The translations under genes were made by a program, and so were the position numbers. A stretch of 7,313 nucleotides of DNA from an uncultured Hyphomicrobiales bacterium. GTDB lineage: Bacteria; Pseudomonadota; Alphaproteobacteria; Rhizobiales; CAJQND01. Of this stretch, positions 6,074-7,313 are shown one piece after another. The notes below the pieces were generated by a model that saw only the letters and a program-made list of their open reading frames with translations, was not told the DNA's origin and ran no database searches. Position 1 is the stretch's first letter; the number at the start of each line of letters is the position of its first letter. The DNA is taken from NCBI GenBank assembly GCA_905479595.1, contig CAJQND010000025.1, positions 1 to 7,313 of the forward strand, given 5' to 3'.

Positions 6074-6861
6074 GGTTTTTTCCTAAACGGTAACAAGCTG
6101 GCTAAAAACAACACGAGTGCGGCAACCACGATGGCCGGGCCAGACGGCACATCTGCGTGGAGAGATCCAAAAAGCCCCCCCACAACTGCGCACGCGCCAA
6201 GCAAAGACGCGACGATAGCCATTTGCTCAGGCGAAGTGGCAAACCGCCTGGCACTGGCAGCTGGAATTATCAGCAGGGACGTAATCAACATCACGCCGGT
6301 GATTTTCAAAGAAATCGCGATGACGCCTGCCATTAACAATGTGAAAATCAACTTGTTGCGCTCCGGCCTCATGCCTTCAGCAACGGCAAGCTCTTCATTT
6401 ACCGTGGAAGCAAGCAGGGGCCGCCAGATGAAAGCCAACACACCAAGCACCAGCGCTCCACCGCCATATATAATCGCGATATCTGTTGGCGAAACCGAAA
6501 GAATGTCTCCAAACAAAAACGCCATCAGATCAATTTGCAACCAGGTCATGCTGGCGACTGTGACCAGCCCCAACGCCAGGGTGGAATGGGCGAGAATGCC
6601 AAGAACGGCGTCGCTTGGCAGCCTGGCGCGGCGTTGCAGCGCCACCAGTAAAAGAGAAGCAAGAACAGCAACCGCAAACACACCAATTGCGATGTTGATT
6701 TCCAGCAAAAAGCCCAGGGCAATCCCAAGTAAGGCCGCGTGGGCCATTGTATCGCCGAAATAAGCCATGCGCCGCCAAACAATAATGCACCCCAAAGGCC
6801 CGGCAACGATAGCGACACCAATGCCGGCGATGAGCGCGCGGGTGAAAAAATCATCCAGCAT
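6070..6861 (-). CDS. znuB: Zinc ABC transporter permease ZnuB
   Basis: A 263-residue inner-membrane permease of the ABC-3 family (metal-type ABC importers), forming the zinc channel with ZnuC as ATPase. Hydrophobic helices are spread along its whole length: for example 8-28, 42-53, 56-75, 86-105, 128-147, 171-200, 215-232 and 241-257, about eight segments. Family landmarks: AYFGDTMAHAALLGIALG (33-50), FLFGDIL (115-121), a cytoplasmic coupling stretch with ELAVAEGMRPERNK (157-170), the helix GVMLITSLLIIPAASARR (189-206), and DVPSGPAIV (237-245). The frame is open further upstream to 6981, but those 40 residues are antisense-like Met/Ile repeats opposite the His codons of znuC. The ATG at 6861 has GAGGG at 6871-6867 five bases upstream and gives the standard N-terminus MLDDFFTRALIAG. 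It overlaps znuC by 11 bases and zur by 4, so the operon is tightly coupled. Confidence 0.94.
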   Translation of the reverse strand: MLDDFFTRALIAGIGVAIVAGPLGCIIVWRRMAYFGDTMAHAALLGIALGFLLEINIAIGVFAVAVLASLLLVALQRRARLPSDAVLGILAHSTLALGLVTVASMTWLQIDLMAFLFGDILSVSPTDIAIIYGGGALVLGVLAFIWRPLLASTVNEELAVAEGMRPERNKLIFTLLMAGVIAISLKITGVMLITSLLIIPAASARRFATSPEQMAIVASLLGACAVVGGLFGSLHADVPSGPAIVVAALVLFLASLLPFRKKP

Positions 6862-7313
6862 GGCCACCCTCTTTGTCTTCATGGTCATGGGAATGGGTAT
6901 GGATGATCTCGCCATCCGGTCCATGGGCATGATCATGATGGTGTTGGTAAATTGCCAGAGTTTCCGCTGCCCTATCACCAAACAAGGCGCGGTATTCCGG
7001 GCTCATGGCGACTGTTTGCGGTGGCCCTGAACAGCACACATGGCCGTTCAGGCACACGACAATATCGGTTTCTGCCATAACGATGTGCAGATCATGGGAG
7101 ATTAGCAAAATCCCGCAATTGAGCCGCGTGCGAAGCTTGCTGATGAGATCGTACAGGGCGATCTCTCCTGTGAAATCAACCCCTTGCACCGGTTCATCGA
7201 GGATCAACATATCTGGTTTACGTACAATGGCGCGGGCAATCAGGGCGCGCTGGAATTCACCGCCAGACAATGTTTGAACTTCGTTGTCTGCAAGGTGGGC
7301 GATGCCAGTGGCT
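6851..7313 (-). CDS. znuC: Zinc ABC transporter ATPase ZnuC, C-terminal part (5' end outside window)
   Basis: The C-terminal 153 residues of the ATP-hydrolysing subunit of the zinc importer; the Walker A region lies beyond the right edge. In visible numbering: the ABC signature LSGGE (15-19) then FQRALIARAI, Walker B MLILDE (35-40) followed by PVQGVD, typical of ZnuC, and the switch histidine His73 in LLISHDLH. Codons before the signature read through to base 7312, confirming that the gene continues off the window. The last 33 residues (about 121-153) hold ten histidines plus several Asp/Glu (QHHHDHAHG, HTHSHDH), a metal-binding-like tail seen in alphaproteobacterial ZnuC and absent from the ATPase core. 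It ends 11 bases inside znuB. ZnuA, the periplasmic binding protein, is expected divergently upstream, with a Zur operator between; neither is visible here. Confidence 0.94.
   Translation of the reverse strand, partial: ATGIAHLADNEVQTLSGGEFQRALIARAIVRKPDMLILDEPVQGVDFTGEIALYDLISKLRTRLNCGILLISHDLHIVMAETDIVVCLNGHVCCSGPPQTVAMSPEYRALFGDRAAETLAIYQHHHDHAHGPDGEIIHTHSHDHEDKEGGHAG

Noticed and set aside
6131..6763. Long plus-strand open frame (210 codons) opposite znuB
   Set aside because: It lies wholly antisense to a clearly recognisable ZnuB and its translation is Ser/Ala/Arg/Thr-rich without family features; a codon-bias shadow.
6880..6960. Apparent CAT/ATG-rich repetitive tract that could be a DNA repeat
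   Set aside because: It is explained by His (CAT/CAC) and Asp codons of the ZnuC tail read on the minus strand; not an independent repeat.
6862..6981. 40-residue N-terminal extension of ZnuB
   Set aside because: Sequence is Met/Ile/Pro repeats produced by the His codons of znuC in another frame; the ATG at 6861 has a proper ribosome binding site and the family N-terminus.
1..7313. CRISPR array, tRNA/rRNA, insertion sequence, phage or defence genes
   Set aside because: No regularly spaced direct repeats, no tRNA-like cloverleaf, no transposase, integrase, restriction or toxin-antitoxin motifs were seen on either strand.

Overview
The window looks like a chromosomal segment of an alphaproteobacterium, most likely of the Rhizobiales (Hyphomicrobiales) or a related group. 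Three things point there: the compact znuC-znuB-zur gene order, the His-rich end of ZnuC, and a DEAD-box helicase with a DbpA-like RNA-binding domain and a basic Gly/Lys/Pro tail. G+C content is moderate. This is inference from gene order and protein style; no rRNA or marker gene is present to fix the taxon.

Left part (1-499): the C-terminal 91 residues of an unidentified integral membrane protein. Its stop overlaps (ATGA) the start of a 21-codon hydrophobic ORF that has an excellent ribosome binding site but ends at once, perhaps the stump of a truncated operon partner. A possible sigma70-type promoter lies at 419-447.

Central part (500-3669): three plus-strand enzyme genes. They encode a zinc-independent MDR-family quinone oxidoreductase/alcohol dehydrogenase-like protein, a luciferase-like flavin monooxygenase (LLM family) and an alpha/beta hydrolase with an intact Ser-Asp-His triad. 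The last two overlap by 17 bases and are almost certainly co-translated. Together they could oxidise a carbonyl or alkyl compound and hydrolyse the resulting ester or lactone, but nothing in the sequence names the substrate. A 307-bp gap separates the MDR gene from the monooxygenase; its first ~160 bp look compositionally coding-like and may be a gene remnant.

Right-centre (3731-5593): a 620-residue DEAD-box RNA helicase with all canonical motifs, 61 bp after the hydrolase on the same strand. The true start is placed well downstream of the longest possible start.

Right part (5681-7313, minus strand): the high-affinity zinc uptake operon znuC (partial, running off the window)-znuB-zur. Genes overlap by 11 and 4 bases, so ATPase, permease and zinc-sensing repressor are made together. 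The substrate-binding protein ZnuA and the Zur operator are not in the window and would be expected just beyond its right edge. The helicase and zur converge across 87 bp.

I found no CRISPR array, tRNA, rRNA, transposase or recognisable defence system. The nearest thing to an undescribed system is the monooxygenase-hydrolase pair with its MDR neighbour, which is an uncharacterised enzyme combination rather than a new type of system.
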